From positions 1 through 44,288 of the forward strand of contig NZ_QLLT01000042.1 in the NCBI RefSeq assembly GCF_003259315.1: 44,288 bases of DNA, given 5' to 3'. A program made the position numbers and the translations under genes. The stretch is from Kitasatospora sp. SolWspMP-SS2h. Its GTDB lineage: Bacteria > Actinomycetota > Actinomycetes > Streptomycetales > Streptomycetaceae. Shown piece by piece: positions 24,142-34,311 of the stretch (positions are counted from its first letter, which is position 1; every line of letters begins with the position of its first letter). The notes under the pieces are model-generated. The model was given only the letters and a program-made list of their open reading frames with translations. It did no database searches and was not told where the DNA came from.

Positions 24142-24765
24142 TCAGTACGGCCGGGCCGGCCACTGCGCGTCGGCGGGCCGCAGCGCGTCGAGGCCCTCGC
24201 CCGCCAGGGCCGCGCCGAGCGCCAGGACCCCGGTGACCAGGGTCGGGTTGTGGAGTTCGCCCGCCAGGACCAGCCGGACGAGTTCCTCCAGCGGCACCCG
24301 GGCCGCCTCCAGTTCCAGCTCCTCGCCGTGCGCCTCGTAGCGCTCGCCGTCCGCGTCCGACAGGTCGGTCGCGAGGAAGAGCCGGACCGCCTCGTCGCTG
24401 CCGCCGGGCGAGGTGAAGAAGTCGACCAGGACGCGCCAGTGCCCGGCCTTGGTGTGGGCCTCCTCGAAGAGCTCCCGCTGCGCCGCGTGCAGCGGGTTCT
24501 CGCCGGGGACGTCGAGCAGCCCCGCCGGGAGTTCCCAGAGCCGGTGCCGGACGGGGTGCCGGTACTGGCGCAGGGTCAGCACCCGCCCGTCCCCGTCGAG
24601 CGCGAGCACCGCGACCGACCCGGGGTGCAGCTGGTAGTCGCGCTGCGCCCACGTCCCGTCGGGCATCCGGACCTGCTCGCTGCGCACGCCGGTCACCTTG
24701 CCCCGGAAGGGCGTGCTCCCGTCCCGGACGTCCCACTCCTCGGCCACGTCGTGAATCCCGGCCAC
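24142..24765 (-). CDS. NUDIX hydrolase (ADP-ribose pyrophosphatase type)
   Basis: Protein of 207 aa. It has the full Nudix box: GLLDVPGENP then QRELFEEA, in which the REL(F)EE glutamates bind metal. Upstream elements RSEQVRMPDGTWAQRDYQ and VAVLALDGDGRVLTLRQYR match the ADP-ribose/ADP-sugar pyrophosphatase group, whose members split ADP-ribose into AMP and ribose-5-phosphate. GTG 24765 is the start, with aagggg about 8 nt upstream. It lies just downstream of pyrG and a strong terminator, so it probably has its own promoter. The mycobacterial homolog is also next to pyrG (knowledge of synteny). Confidence 0.9.
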   Translation of the reverse strand: MAGIHDVAEEWDVRDGSTPFRGKVTGVRSEQVRMPDGTWAQRDYQLHPGSVAVLALDGDGRVLTLRQYRHPVRHRLWELPAGLLDVPGENPLHAAQRELFEEAHTKAGHWRVLVDFFTSPGGSDEAVRLFLATDLSDADGERYEAHGEELELEAARVPLEELVRLVLAGELHNPTLVTGVLALGAALAGEGLDALRPADAQWPARPY

Positions 24766-24810
24766 CGGGCACCACCCCTTCTCGTCAGATAGACACAATC
24801 TACCGGACGC

Positions 24811-24877
24811 CGCCCCGCGACACGCCGGAGCGCCCGCCGGGAGGATCCCGGCGGGCGCTCCGGCGTGTCGCGGGGCG
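24811..24877 (-). terminator. very long perfect hairpin after pyrG
   Basis: A perfect 32-bp inverted repeat (24811-24842 with 24846-24877) surrounds a 3-nt loop gga. It begins one nt after the pyrG stop codon. It must terminate or protect pyrG mRNA, and the stem is unusually long and mismatch-free. Confidence 0.85.
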
Positions 24878-24878
24878 T

Positions 24879-26549
<1,671 letters not shown>

Positions 26550-26629
26550 GAGGGGGCTCCCGTGGGTCGCGTGTCGGAGGGTGACGCCGGTGGAGGGGCT
26601 CCCGGCCCTCGTTCCCACCAGTTCCACGG

Positions 26630-26643
26630 GATACCAGCGTATC
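26630..26643. promoter_or_regulatory. palindrome in the pyrG-GH15 divergent promoter region
   Basis: GATAC-cagc-GTATC is a perfect five-bp inverted repeat. It may hold overlapping -10 elements or an operator. The rest of the 335-nt gap (26550-26884) shows no gene. Confidence 0.35.
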
Positions 26644-26884
26644 AGTGCCCCGGCGAGTGGTCGTCCGCGTCCGGGTGCGGCGGCCCGGCGCGGATCGGCC
26701 GGACGGCGCATCGGCGCAGCTCGGACGCGGTGGCCCGGCATGGGCCCCGGCGCGCGCGGGCAGGTGGTGGGGGCGCGTGGGGGCGGCCGAACCACCCGAA
26801 TCCACGTATTCTGCTCAAACGTCGACATCCTCGCCCGACCCTGTGCGCACCGTCCGCCGCGGGGCCCGCACGGAACGGAGAACC

Positions 26885-28813
26885 ATGGCCGGTCGCATCG
26901 AGGACTACGCGCTGATCGGGGACATGCAGACCGCGGCGCTGGTCAGCCGGGACGGCGCGGTCGACTGGCTGTGCCTGCCCCGGTTCGACTCCCCCGCGGT
27001 GTTCGCCGGGCTGCTGGGCACCGACGAGCACGGCTTCTGGCGGATCGGCCCGGCCACCCCGGTCGAGCCGCCGCCCGCCGCGCCCGAGCCCCGTTCGGCC
27101 CTGCTGGACAGCGGCGAGCTGCGCGTCCCGCCGGTCACCGCCGCCGCCCCCGCGGTGCCGTGCGACCGGCGCCGCTACCGGGGCGACTCGCTGATCCTGG
27201 AGCAGGAGTGGGACACCGGGGACGGCACCGTCCGGGTGATCGACTTCATGCCGCCCCGCCACCTGCTCGGGACGCCCGACGTGCCGCAGATGATCCGGAT
27301 CGTCGAGGGCCTGGCCGGCACCGTCCGGATGCGCTCGGCGGTGCGGATGCGCTTCAGCTACGGCCGGATCGTGCCCTGGGTGCACCGGGTCGAGCACCCC
27401 GAGGTCGGGCAGCGCACCGTCGCCGTGGCCGGGCCCGACTCGGTGTGGCTGGACGGCCACGCCGAGACCTACGGGCGCGACCTGACCACGTACGCGGACT
27501 TCACCGTCACCGCCGGCGAGCGGATCGCCTTCGGCCTGACCTGGAAGGCCTCGCACGAGCCGGCCCCCGCCCCGCCGGACGCCGAGGGCGCGCTGGCCTC
27601 CACCGAGCGGTTCTGGCGCGACTGGGTCGACCAGTGCACCTACCGGGGCCCCTACCGGGAGGCCGTGGTCCGCTCGCTGATCACCCTCAAGGCGCTCACC
27701 TACGCCCCCACCGGCGGCATCGTCGCCGCCCCCACCACCTCGCTGCCCGAGGACCTCGGCGGCGAGCGCAACTGGGACTACCGCTACACCTGGCTGCGCG
27801 ACGCCGCGATCACCCTGTCCTCGCTGCTGCGCACCGGCTACCGCGAGGAGGCCCGGGCCTGGCGCGAGTGGCTGCTGCGCGCGGTGGCCGGCGACCCGGA
27901 GAACCTGCAGATCATGTACGGCATCGCCGGGGAGCGCGAACTCACCGAGTCCGAACTCGACTGGCTGCCCGGCTACGAGGACTCCCGCCCGGTCCGGGTC
28001 GGCAACGGCGCCGCCGGGCAGCTCCAGCTCGACGTGTACGGCGAGGTGGTCGAGGCCCTGCACCTGGCCACCATGTCCGGCCTGTCCCGGCACGACCACG
28101 CCCACCAGCTGCAACTGCGCCTGATCGAGTACCTGGAGGACCACTGGCGCAACCCGGACGAGGGCATCTGGGAGGTCCGCGGCCCGCGCCGGCACTTCGT
28201 GCACTCCAAGGTGATGGCCTGGGTCGCCGTCGACCGCACCCTCAAGCTGCTGGCCCAGGCCGACGAGCAGCCGCCCGGCCTGACCGAGCGCTGGACGGCC
28301 CTGCGCGAGGAGATCCACGCCGACGTGTGCGCCCGCGGCTACGACCCGCAGCGCAACACCTTCACCCAGTACTACGGCGGCCGGGAGCTGGACGCCTCGC
28401 TGCTGCTGATCCCGCAGGTCGGCTTCCTGCCGCCGGACGACAAGCGGGTCATCGGCACCATCGAGGCGATCCAGCGCGAACTGTCCACCGAGGACGGCTT
28501 CGTGCTGCGCTACCCGACCCACGACGACGACGGCAACAACGTCGACGGGCTGTCCGGGCACGAGGGCGCGTTCCTGGCCTGCTCGTTCTGGCTGGCCGAC
28601 GACCTGGCGATGATCGGCCGGGTCGGCGAGGCCCGCGAGCTGTTCGACCGGCTGCTGGCGCTCCGCAACGACCTGGGCCTGCTCGCCGAGGAGTGGGACC
28701 CGCGGGCCCGCCGCCAGGTCGGCAACTTCCCGCAGGCGTTCAGCCACGTCCCGCTGATCGACACCGCCCTGCGGCTGACCGCGGCGGGCGGGCTCAACCT
28801 GTCCAACGGCTGA
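26885..28813 (+). CDS. glycoside hydrolase family 15 protein (glucoamylase/trehalase-like)
   Basis: Protein of 642 aa. It has the (alpha/alpha)6-barrel signature of GH15: NWDYRYTWLRDAA near residue 297 and IWEVRGPRRHFVHSKVMAW near 428, where Glu and His residues line the active site. A long N-terminal beta domain (about 1-230) with IEDYALIGDMQTAALVSRDG precedes the barrel. No signal peptide is seen, so it acts in the cytosol. Relatives in mycobacteria are trehalases; others are glucoamylases or dextranases, and the substrate cannot be settled here. Start ATG 26885 follows ggag. It converges with the GT4 gene and may act on trehalose or glycogen-like glucan. Confidence 0.88.
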   Translation: MAGRIEDYALIGDMQTAALVSRDGAVDWLCLPRFDSPAVFAGLLGTDEHGFWRIGPATPVEPPPAAPEPRSALLDSGELRVPPVTAAAPAVPCDRRRYRGDSLILEQEWDTGDGTVRVIDFMPPRHLLGTPDVPQMIRIVEGLAGTVRMRSAVRMRFSYGRIVPWVHRVEHPEVGQRTVAVAGPDSVWLDGHAETYGRDLTTYADFTVTAGERIAFGLTWKASHEPAPAPPDAEGALASTERFWRDWVDQCTYRGPYREAVVRSLITLKALTYAPTGGIVAAPTTSLPEDLGGERNWDYRYTWLRDAAITLSSLLRTGYREEARAWREWLLRAVAGDPENLQIMYGIAGERELTESELDWLPGYEDSRPVRVGNGAAGQLQLDVYGEVVEALHLATMSGLSRHDHAHQLQLRLIEYLEDHWRNPDEGIWEVRGPRRHFVHSKVMAWVAVDRTLKLLAQADEQPPGLTERWTALREEIHADVCARGYDPQRNTFTQYYGGRELDASLLLIPQVGFLPPDDKRVIGTIEAIQRELSTEDGFVLRYPTHDDDGNNVDGLSGHEGAFLACSFWLADDLAMIGRVGEARELFDRLLALRNDLGLLAEEWDPRARRQVGNFPQAFSHVPLIDTALRLTAAGGLNLSNG

Positions 28814-28843
28814 CCGCCCGCCGGCCGGGCCGGTGCCGGGCGG
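28814..28843. terminator. candidate terminator between convergent GH15 and GT4 genes
   Basis: Seven-bp arms ccgcccg (28814-28820) and cgggcgg (28837-28843) with an inner ggcc pairing, directly after the GH15 stop. Confidence 0.35.
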
Positions 28844-28862
28844 CCGGGCCGTCGACGGGGGG

Positions 28863-30023
28863 TCAGGGGCGGCGCTGCGCCAGCTCGTCGTAGATGGACA
28901 GCACCTGGGCGACGGTGGCCGCCTCGTCCGGCCAGGTCGCGGCCTGGGCCCGGCCGGCGGCGCAGAGCGCGGCGCGGCGGCCGGGGTCGGCGAGCAGGTC
29001 GCGGACGGCGGCGCCCAGCGCCCGGGGGTCGGCGAACGGGACCAGGACGGCGGCGTCGCCGACCAGTTCGGGGACGCCGCCGACGGCGGTGGCGACCACC
29101 GGGACGCCTGCCCGCATGGCCTCCTGGGCGACCAGCGAGCGGGCCTCCCAGCGGGAGGAGAGCACCACCAGGTCGGCGGCGGCCAGCAGGTCGGGGATGT
29201 CGGTGCGGTAGCCGAGCAGTTCGACGGGCAGCTGCTCGGCGGCGATCCGCTCGCGCAGGTCCTGCCGCTCGGGGCCGTCCCCGGCCAGCAGCACGCGCGG
29301 GGCGGGGGCGCCGGGCGCGGCGAAGTGCCCGGCGGCGTCGAGCAGCAGCCCGAAGCACTTCTGCGGGACGAGCCGGCCGATCGCCAGCACCACGGGGCGG
29401 CCGTCGTCGCCGCCGGGCAGCGCCTTGCGGGCGTCGTCCCGGTCCAGGGTGCCGGGCGGCATCGGCGGGGCGGCGACCGGGCCCAGCCGGGCGTCGGTGG
29501 CGCCGAGTTCGCGGGCCCGGGCGACCAGGTCGGAGGAGGCGCCGAGGACCAGGTCGGCGGCCCGCACCACCCGGCGCTCCATCAGGCGCTGGAGGCGGCG
29601 GTCGAGTCCGGTGGTGAGCAGAGCGTGGTGCGAGGTGACCACCAGCGGGGTCTCCGGGCGGAGACCGGGGAAGCGGCCGGCGGTGCGCAGCGCCAGGTCG
29701 GACAGCAGGCCGGCCCGCAGGCCGTGGGCGTGCACGATGCCGGCGCCGGTGAAGGCGCGGCGCAGTTCGCCGATCGCGGTGGCGTCGCTGCGGGCCCCGG
29801 AGGTCGGGGTGATGTCGACGGTGTGCAGGCGGGCGCCGGCCCGGGAGAAGCCGAAGAGCCGGTCGGTGCCCTCGGGCGCGCAGACCGTGACGGTGACGCC
29901 GTGGGCGACCAGGCCCCGGGTCAGGGAGCGCACGTGGGCGCCGATTCCGCCGGTCGCGGCGGCCAGGACCAGCACCACGTGCAACTGGTGGGCCGCGGCG
30001 GCCCGGGCGGCGGAAGGGTCCAC
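28863..30023 (-). CDS. glycosyltransferase family 4 protein
   Basis: Protein of 386 aa with the GT-B fold. An early GGIGAHVRSLTRGL glycine-rich loop binds the acceptor side, and the late SRWEARSLVAQEAMRAG carries the GT4 EX7E-type pair of glutamates for the sugar nucleotide. GTG 30023 is chosen (ggag about 10 nt upstream); ATG 30071 or 30104 would add a non-conserved Ser/Thr-rich stretch. No membrane segment is seen. The acceptor is unknown: candidates are cell-envelope polysaccharide or glycolipid. It lies upstream of the GH15 gene on the opposite strand, so they may belong to the same sugar process, which is inference only. Confidence 0.85.
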   Translation of the reverse strand: MDPSAARAAAAHQLHVVLVLAAATGGIGAHVRSLTRGLVAHGVTVTVCAPEGTDRLFGFSRAGARLHTVDITPTSGARSDATAIGELRRAFTGAGIVHAHGLRAGLLSDLALRTAGRFPGLRPETPLVVTSHHALLTTGLDRRLQRLMERRVVRAADLVLGASSDLVARARELGATDARLGPVAAPPMPPGTLDRDDARKALPGGDDGRPVVLAIGRLVPQKCFGLLLDAAGHFAAPGAPAPRVLLAGDGPERQDLRERIAAEQLPVELLGYRTDIPDLLAAADLVVLSSRWEARSLVAQEAMRAGVPVVATAVGGVPELVGDAAVLVPFADPRALGAAVRDLLADPGRRAALCAAGRAQAATWPDEAATVAQVLSIYDELAQRRP

Positions 30024-30147
30024 GTCTGTCTCGCTCCGACTCGTTGTCAGCTGGTGTCCGCTCGCCACCATGCCAGGTCGGTCCGCCTCTTGGACAGTCG
30101 GCACCGCCGCTGGCGCGTCGCCCGCGGCGGTGCCGGCCGGTCCCGGG

Positions 30148-31893
30148 TCAGCGGGCGCGGGCCGTGCGGGCCGCCTCCAGCAGCTCCTCGGCGTGCGCCC
30201 GGCCGAGTTCGGAGTCCTCCAATCCGGCCAGCATCCGGGAGAGTTCGCGCACCCGCTCCTCGTCGTCGAGCGTCTTGACGCCGCTGCGGGTGACGACGCC
30301 GTCGTTGGTCTTCTCCACCACCAGGTGCCGGTCGGCGAACGCGGCGACCTGCGGGAGGTGGGTGACCACCACGACCTGCGCGCTGCGGGCGAGTTTGGCC
30401 AGCCGGCGGCCGATCTCGACGGCGGCCTTGCCGCCGACGCCCGCGTCGACCTCGTCGAACAGGTAGGTGGGGACGGGGTCGGCGCCCGCGAAGACCACCT
30501 CGACGGCCAGCATGACGCGCGACAGCTCGCCGCCGGAGGCGCCCTTGGCGATCGGGCGGGGCTGGGCGCCGGGGTGCGGGGCGAGCAGCACCTCGACCTC
30601 GTCGACGCCGTGCGGGCCGTAGGCGACGCTGCGGCCCTCCAGCTCGATCCCGGCCAGGTCGTCCAGCCGGCTGATCGCGAAGGTCACCCGGGCGTGCGGC
30701 ATGGCGAGTTCGGCGAGCTCGTCGGAGACCGCGGCGGCGAACTTGTCGGCGGCGGCGTGCCGGGCCCGCGAGACCTCGGCCGCCAGGTCGGCCAGCCGGG
30801 TGCGCAACTCGGTCTCCCGCGCGCCGAGTTCGTCGATCCGCTCGTCGTCGCCGTCGAGTTCGAGCAGCCGCACCGAGCCGGTCTCGGCCCAGGCGACCAC
30901 CTCGGCCAGGGTGCCCTCGGCGCCCGCGTACTTGCGCACCAGGTGGGTCAGCACGGCCCGGCGGTCCTCGACGGCGGCCAGCCGGACCGGGTCGGCGTCC
31001 AGGTCGTCGGCGTACCCGGCGAGGTCGCCGGCCACGTCGGCGAGCAGGTAGCCGCACTCGCCGAGCCGCTCGGCCAGCGCGGCCAGCCGCTCGTCGTGGT
31101 GGCGCACCGCGTCGACGGCGCGGCGGGCCTGGGCCAGCAGGGTGCCCGCGTCGACGGCCTCCGGGTCGGCCGGGTCGCCCGCGAGGGCGGCGTGCGCGAG
31201 CGTGGCGGCGGAGGAGAGCGCGTCGGCGTGTCCCAGCCGCTCGGCCTCCACGGCCAGCTCGGCGTCCTCCCCGGCGACCGGTTCGGCGGCGGCGATCTCC
31301 TCCAGCCCGAAGCGCAGCAGGTCGGCCTCCTGGGCGCGCTCCCGGGCCCGGGTGGTCAGCTCCTCCAGGGTCGCGGAGACCTGGCGCAGCTCCCGGTACA
31401 CCTCGCGGTAGCGGGCCAGCGGCTCGGCGACGGCCTCGCCCGCGTACCGGTCCAGCGCGCCGCGCTGCCGGGAGGGGCGCAGCAGCCGCTGCTGGTCGGT
31501 CTGGCCGTGCACCGCGATCAGGTCCTCGCCGAGCTCGGCGAGCAGCCCGACGGGCACCGAGCGGCCGCCGACGTGCGCCCGGGAGCGGCCCTCGGCGGAG
31601 ACGGTGCGGCTGACCAGCAGCTCGCCGTCGTCCAGCTCGGCCCCGGCCTCCAGGGCGCGGGCCACCACCGGCGAGTCCGGGTCGAGGGTCAACCGCCCCT
31701 CCACCACCGCCCGTTCGGAGCCGTTGCGCACCAGCGCCGGATCGGCCCGGCCGCCGAGCAGCAGACCGAGGCTGGTCACCACCATGGTCTTGCCCGCGCC
31801 GGTCTCGCCCGTGACGGCGGTGAAGCCGGGGGCGAGTTCGACCACGGCGTCGTCGATGACACCCAGATCCCGTATCCGCATCTCGTCCAACAC
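30148..31893 (-). CDS. recN: DNA repair protein RecN
   Basis: Protein of 581 aa in the SMC-like RecN family. The N-terminal P-loop is GETGAGKT after LGVIDDAVVELAPGFTAV. The middle (about 160-400) is a long coiled coil with a hinge. The C-terminal signature motif is ASGGELSRVMLAVEV, followed by Walker B YLFDEVDAGVGG. RecN helps repair double-strand breaks. GTG 31893 is chosen because aagg lies about 8 nt upstream; ATG 31881 is possible. It lies 51 nt after the yczE-like gene, and in most actinobacteria it directly follows nadK. Confidence 0.95.
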   Translation of the reverse strand: MLDEMRIRDLGVIDDAVVELAPGFTAVTGETGAGKTMVVTSLGLLLGGRADPALVRNGSERAVVEGRLTLDPDSPVVARALEAGAELDDGELLVSRTVSAEGRSRAHVGGRSVPVGLLAELGEDLIAVHGQTDQQRLLRPSRQRGALDRYAGEAVAEPLARYREVYRELRQVSATLEELTTRARERAQEADLLRFGLEEIAAAEPVAGEDAELAVEAERLGHADALSSAATLAHAALAGDPADPEAVDAGTLLAQARRAVDAVRHHDERLAALAERLGECGYLLADVAGDLAGYADDLDADPVRLAAVEDRRAVLTHLVRKYAGAEGTLAEVVAWAETGSVRLLELDGDDERIDELGARETELRTRLADLAAEVSRARHAAADKFAAAVSDELAELAMPHARVTFAISRLDDLAGIELEGRSVAYGPHGVDEVEVLLAPHPGAQPRPIAKGASGGELSRVMLAVEVVFAGADPVPTYLFDEVDAGVGGKAAVEIGRRLAKLARSAQVVVVTHLPQVAAFADRHLVVEKTNDGVVTRSGVKTLDDEERVRELSRMLAGLEDSELGRAHAEELLEAARTARAR

Positions 31894-31944
31894 GGAGACG
31901 ACCTTACGAGGTTCCACCGTCGCTTTGCGACGACCGCCCCCGGT

Positions 31945-32682
31945 TCACCCCTGAGTGGCGGCACCGGCGGGCGCCGCCGGGCCCTGCTCGGGGACGGTCA
32001 GCCGGGGCAGGAAGAACTGCACCAGCGGGCCGATCGCCAGGGCGTAGGCGAGGGTCCCGAGGCCGAAGGTGCCGCCGAGGAGGACGCCGGCGGCCAGCAC
32101 GGTCAGCTCGATGCCGGTGCGGATCAGCCGGACGGAGCGGCCGGTGCGCCGGTGCAGGCCGGTCATCAGGCCGTCGCGGGGGCCGGGGCCGAGCCGGGCG
32201 CCGATGTACAGGCCGGAGGCGAGGCCGTTGAGGACGATGCCGGCGGCCAGCAGCGGGACGCGCACGGCGAGGGCGTGCGGGTGCGGGACGAGGGAGAGGG
32301 TGGCGTCCATGGCCACGCCGAGGACGGCGACGTTGCCGAGGGTGCCGACGCCGGGCTTCTGCCGCAGCGGTATCCACAGCAGCAGCACCAGCGCGCCCAC
32401 CACCGTCACCCAGGTGCCCACGCTCAGCCCGACGTGCCGGGCCAGGCCCTGGTGGAAGACGTCCCACGGGTTGCCGCCGAGCGCGGAGCGCAGCACCAGG
32501 CCCATCGAGACGCCGTACAGCACCAGGCCGACGGCGAGCTGGGCGAGCCGGCGGGGCAGGCGGCGGGCCGGGTTGCGGACCGGGTTGCGGGCCGGGGCGG
32601 TGCCGGGCGGGTCGGTGGGTGACGGGCCGGCACCGGACGACGCGTCGGTGCGGGACGGGGGCGGGGTCAGGGAGACCGCCAT
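31945..32682 (-). CDS. YczE-family membrane protein
   Basis: Protein of 245 aa. The first 40 residues are Pro/Ala-rich and basic, then about five to six membrane segments follow (AQLAVGLVLYGVSMGLVL, TWVTVVGALVLLLWIPL, LGNVAVLGVAMDATLSL, VPLLAAGIVLNGLASGLYI, VLAAGVLLGGTFGLGTLAYALAIGPLV). LGGNPWDVFHQGL and ARLGPGPRDGLMTGL are the family's repeated motifs. YczE-like proteins are of unknown transport function and are linked to MocR regulators, as here. ATG 32682 follows agaggt. It is read divergently from mocR across a 113-nt region with an inverted repeat. Confidence 0.8.
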   Translation of the reverse strand: MAVSLTPPPSRTDASSGAGPSPTDPPGTAPARNPVRNPARRLPRRLAQLAVGLVLYGVSMGLVLRSALGGNPWDVFHQGLARHVGLSVGTWVTVVGALVLLLWIPLRQKPGVGTLGNVAVLGVAMDATLSLVPHPHALAVRVPLLAAGIVLNGLASGLYIGARLGPGPRDGLMTGLHRRTGRSVRLIRTGIELTVLAAGVLLGGTFGLGTLAYALAIGPLVQFFLPRLTVPEQGPAAPAGAATQG

Positions 32683-32741
32683 CGGTGGACCTCTTCTCGG
32701 TGCGGTGCTTGCCGTTCTCCGGCGCTGCACGCCACTATGGG

Positions 32742-32788
32742 CAGTCCAAAACCCGACCCGACAGGGCCAATCCGAACCGAGTGGACTG
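32742..32788. promoter_or_regulatory. inverted repeat in the yczE-mocR divergent region
   Basis: CAGTCCA (32742-32748) and TGGACTG (32782-32788) form a seven-bp inverted repeat with a 33-nt spacer. The cactatgg at about 32733-32740 gives possible -10 boxes on both strands (CACTAT plus, CATAGT minus). This suits MocR regulators, which bind separated half-sites, and would allow joint control of both genes. Confidence 0.45.
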
Positions 32789-32795
32789 ATCGACG

Positions 32796-34268
32796 ATGGC
32801 CGAGTGGCACAGCACGCTCACCCCGCACGCCCTCGCCCGCCAACTGCCCGCCCCGAACGGCCGCCGCCCCGCCTACCGGGCGCTGGCCGCGCAGGTCTCC
32901 CGGCTGGTCGCCGACGGCCGCCTCCCGGTCGGCACCCGGCTGCCCGCCGAACGCGAGCTCGCCGCCGAACTGCACCTGTCCCGCACCACCGTGGCCGCCG
33001 CGTACGAGGCGCTGCGCGCCGACGGCTACCTGCGCTCGCGGCGCGGCGCCGGCTCCTGGACGGCCCTGCCGGAGGGCACCGCGCCGCCCGCCGACGCGCT
33101 GCACCCCGTCTCCCCCGACCAGGGCGGCGTCCTCGACCTGGGCCTGGCCGCGCCCACCGCCCCGCCGCAGCTCGCCGAGGCCGCCGCGCACGCCGTCGCC
33201 CGGCTGCCCGCGTACACCGCCGGGCACGGCAACTACCCGACCGGACTGCCGGTGCTGCGCGAGGCCGTCGCCCGCCGCTACACCGAGCGCGGCCTGCCCA
33301 CCGGCCCCGAGCAGGTGCTGGTCACCACCGGCGCGATGAGCGCCCTGCACCTGGCCCACCAGGCGCTGCTGTCGCGCGGCGACCGGGTCGCCGTCGAGGC
33401 CCCCAGCTACGCCAACACGCTGCGCGCCCTGGAGCGGGCCGGGGCCCGCCTGGTGCCCGTCCCGCTGACCGGCGACGGGGCCGGGCCCGCCGACTGGGAC
33501 CTCGCGCAGTGGCAGCGGGTGCTGCGCGGCGCCGCGCCCCGGCTGGCCTCCGTCATCCCCGACTTCCAGAACCCCACCGGCGCGCTGGTCGACGAGGAGC
33601 GGCGCCGCGCCCTGCTGGCCCACGCCCGGGCCGCCGGCACCGCCGTGATCGCCGACGAGACCTGCGCCGAACTCGGCTGGGGCGTCGCCGACTCCGACCT
33701 GCCCCGCCCGCTGGCCGCGCTCGACCGGGACGCCCAGGTGATCACCGTCGGCTCGGCCGGCAAGATCCTCTGGCCCGGCCTGCGGATCGGCTGGCTGCGC
33801 GCCCAGCCGTCCCTGGTCCGCAAGCTGGCCGCCGACCGGGCGCTGTACGACCTGGGCACGCCCGTGCTGGAGCAGCTGGTCGCGGCCCGGCTGCTGACCG
33901 AGCACCTGCCGGCGATCCGGGCCGAGCGGCACGCGCAGCTGCGGGCCACCGCCGAGGCGTTCGCCCGCGAGCTGCCCCGGCACTTCCCCGCCTGGCGCTT
34001 CGCCCTGCCGCCCGGCGGCCTCGCGCTGTGGGCCGCCACCCCCGGGCTGCCCGCCACCGCGCTGGCCCGGGCCGGCGAGCGGACCGGCGTCCGGATCGCC
34101 TCCGGGGCCCGGTTCGGCGTCGACGGCGCGTTCGAGGAGCACCTGCGGCTGCCGCTCACCCTGCCCGCCGCGCACGTCCCCGACGCGCTGCGGCGGATCG
34201 CCGGGGCCGCCGCGCTGGCCCGCACCGAGCGCCTCTCCGGCGCCGACCCGGCCCCCGCCGCGCTCTGA
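32796..34268 (+). CDS. MocR-type GntR regulator with aminotransferase domain
   Basis: Protein of 490 aa. Residues about 25-95 are a GntR winged helix (LPAERELAAELHLSRTTVAAAYEALRADGYLRSRRGAG). A fold-type I aminotransferase-like domain follows, with PDFQNPTG, DETCAEL and the PLP lysine in GSAGKILWPGLR (K323). PLP-binding MocR proteins sense aminated ligands or vitamin B6 and regulate neighbours. Start ATG 32796; no strong ribosome-binding site precedes it, though gtggactgat may overlap the operator. The divergent partner is a YczE-type membrane protein. This gene pair has been noted as a MocR-linked group. The ligand is unknown. Confidence 0.9.
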   Translation: MAEWHSTLTPHALARQLPAPNGRRPAYRALAAQVSRLVADGRLPVGTRLPAERELAAELHLSRTTVAAAYEALRADGYLRSRRGAGSWTALPEGTAPPADALHPVSPDQGGVLDLGLAAPTAPPQLAEAAAHAVARLPAYTAGHGNYPTGLPVLREAVARRYTERGLPTGPEQVLVTTGAMSALHLAHQALLSRGDRVAVEAPSYANTLRALERAGARLVPVPLTGDGAGPADWDLAQWQRVLRGAAPRLASVIPDFQNPTGALVDEERRRALLAHARAAGTAVIADETCAELGWGVADSDLPRPLAALDRDAQVITVGSAGKILWPGLRIGWLRAQPSLVRKLAADRALYDLGTPVLEQLVAARLLTEHLPAIRAERHAQLRATAEAFARELPRHFPAWRFALPPGGLALWAATPGLPATALARAGERTGVRIASGARFGVDGAFEEHLRLPLTLPAAHVPDALRRIAGAAALARTERLSGADPAPAAL

Positions 34269-34311
34269 CCCGCCCTCCCCCGCCGCCCCGTCAACCCGCC
34301 GCCCCGGGCGG

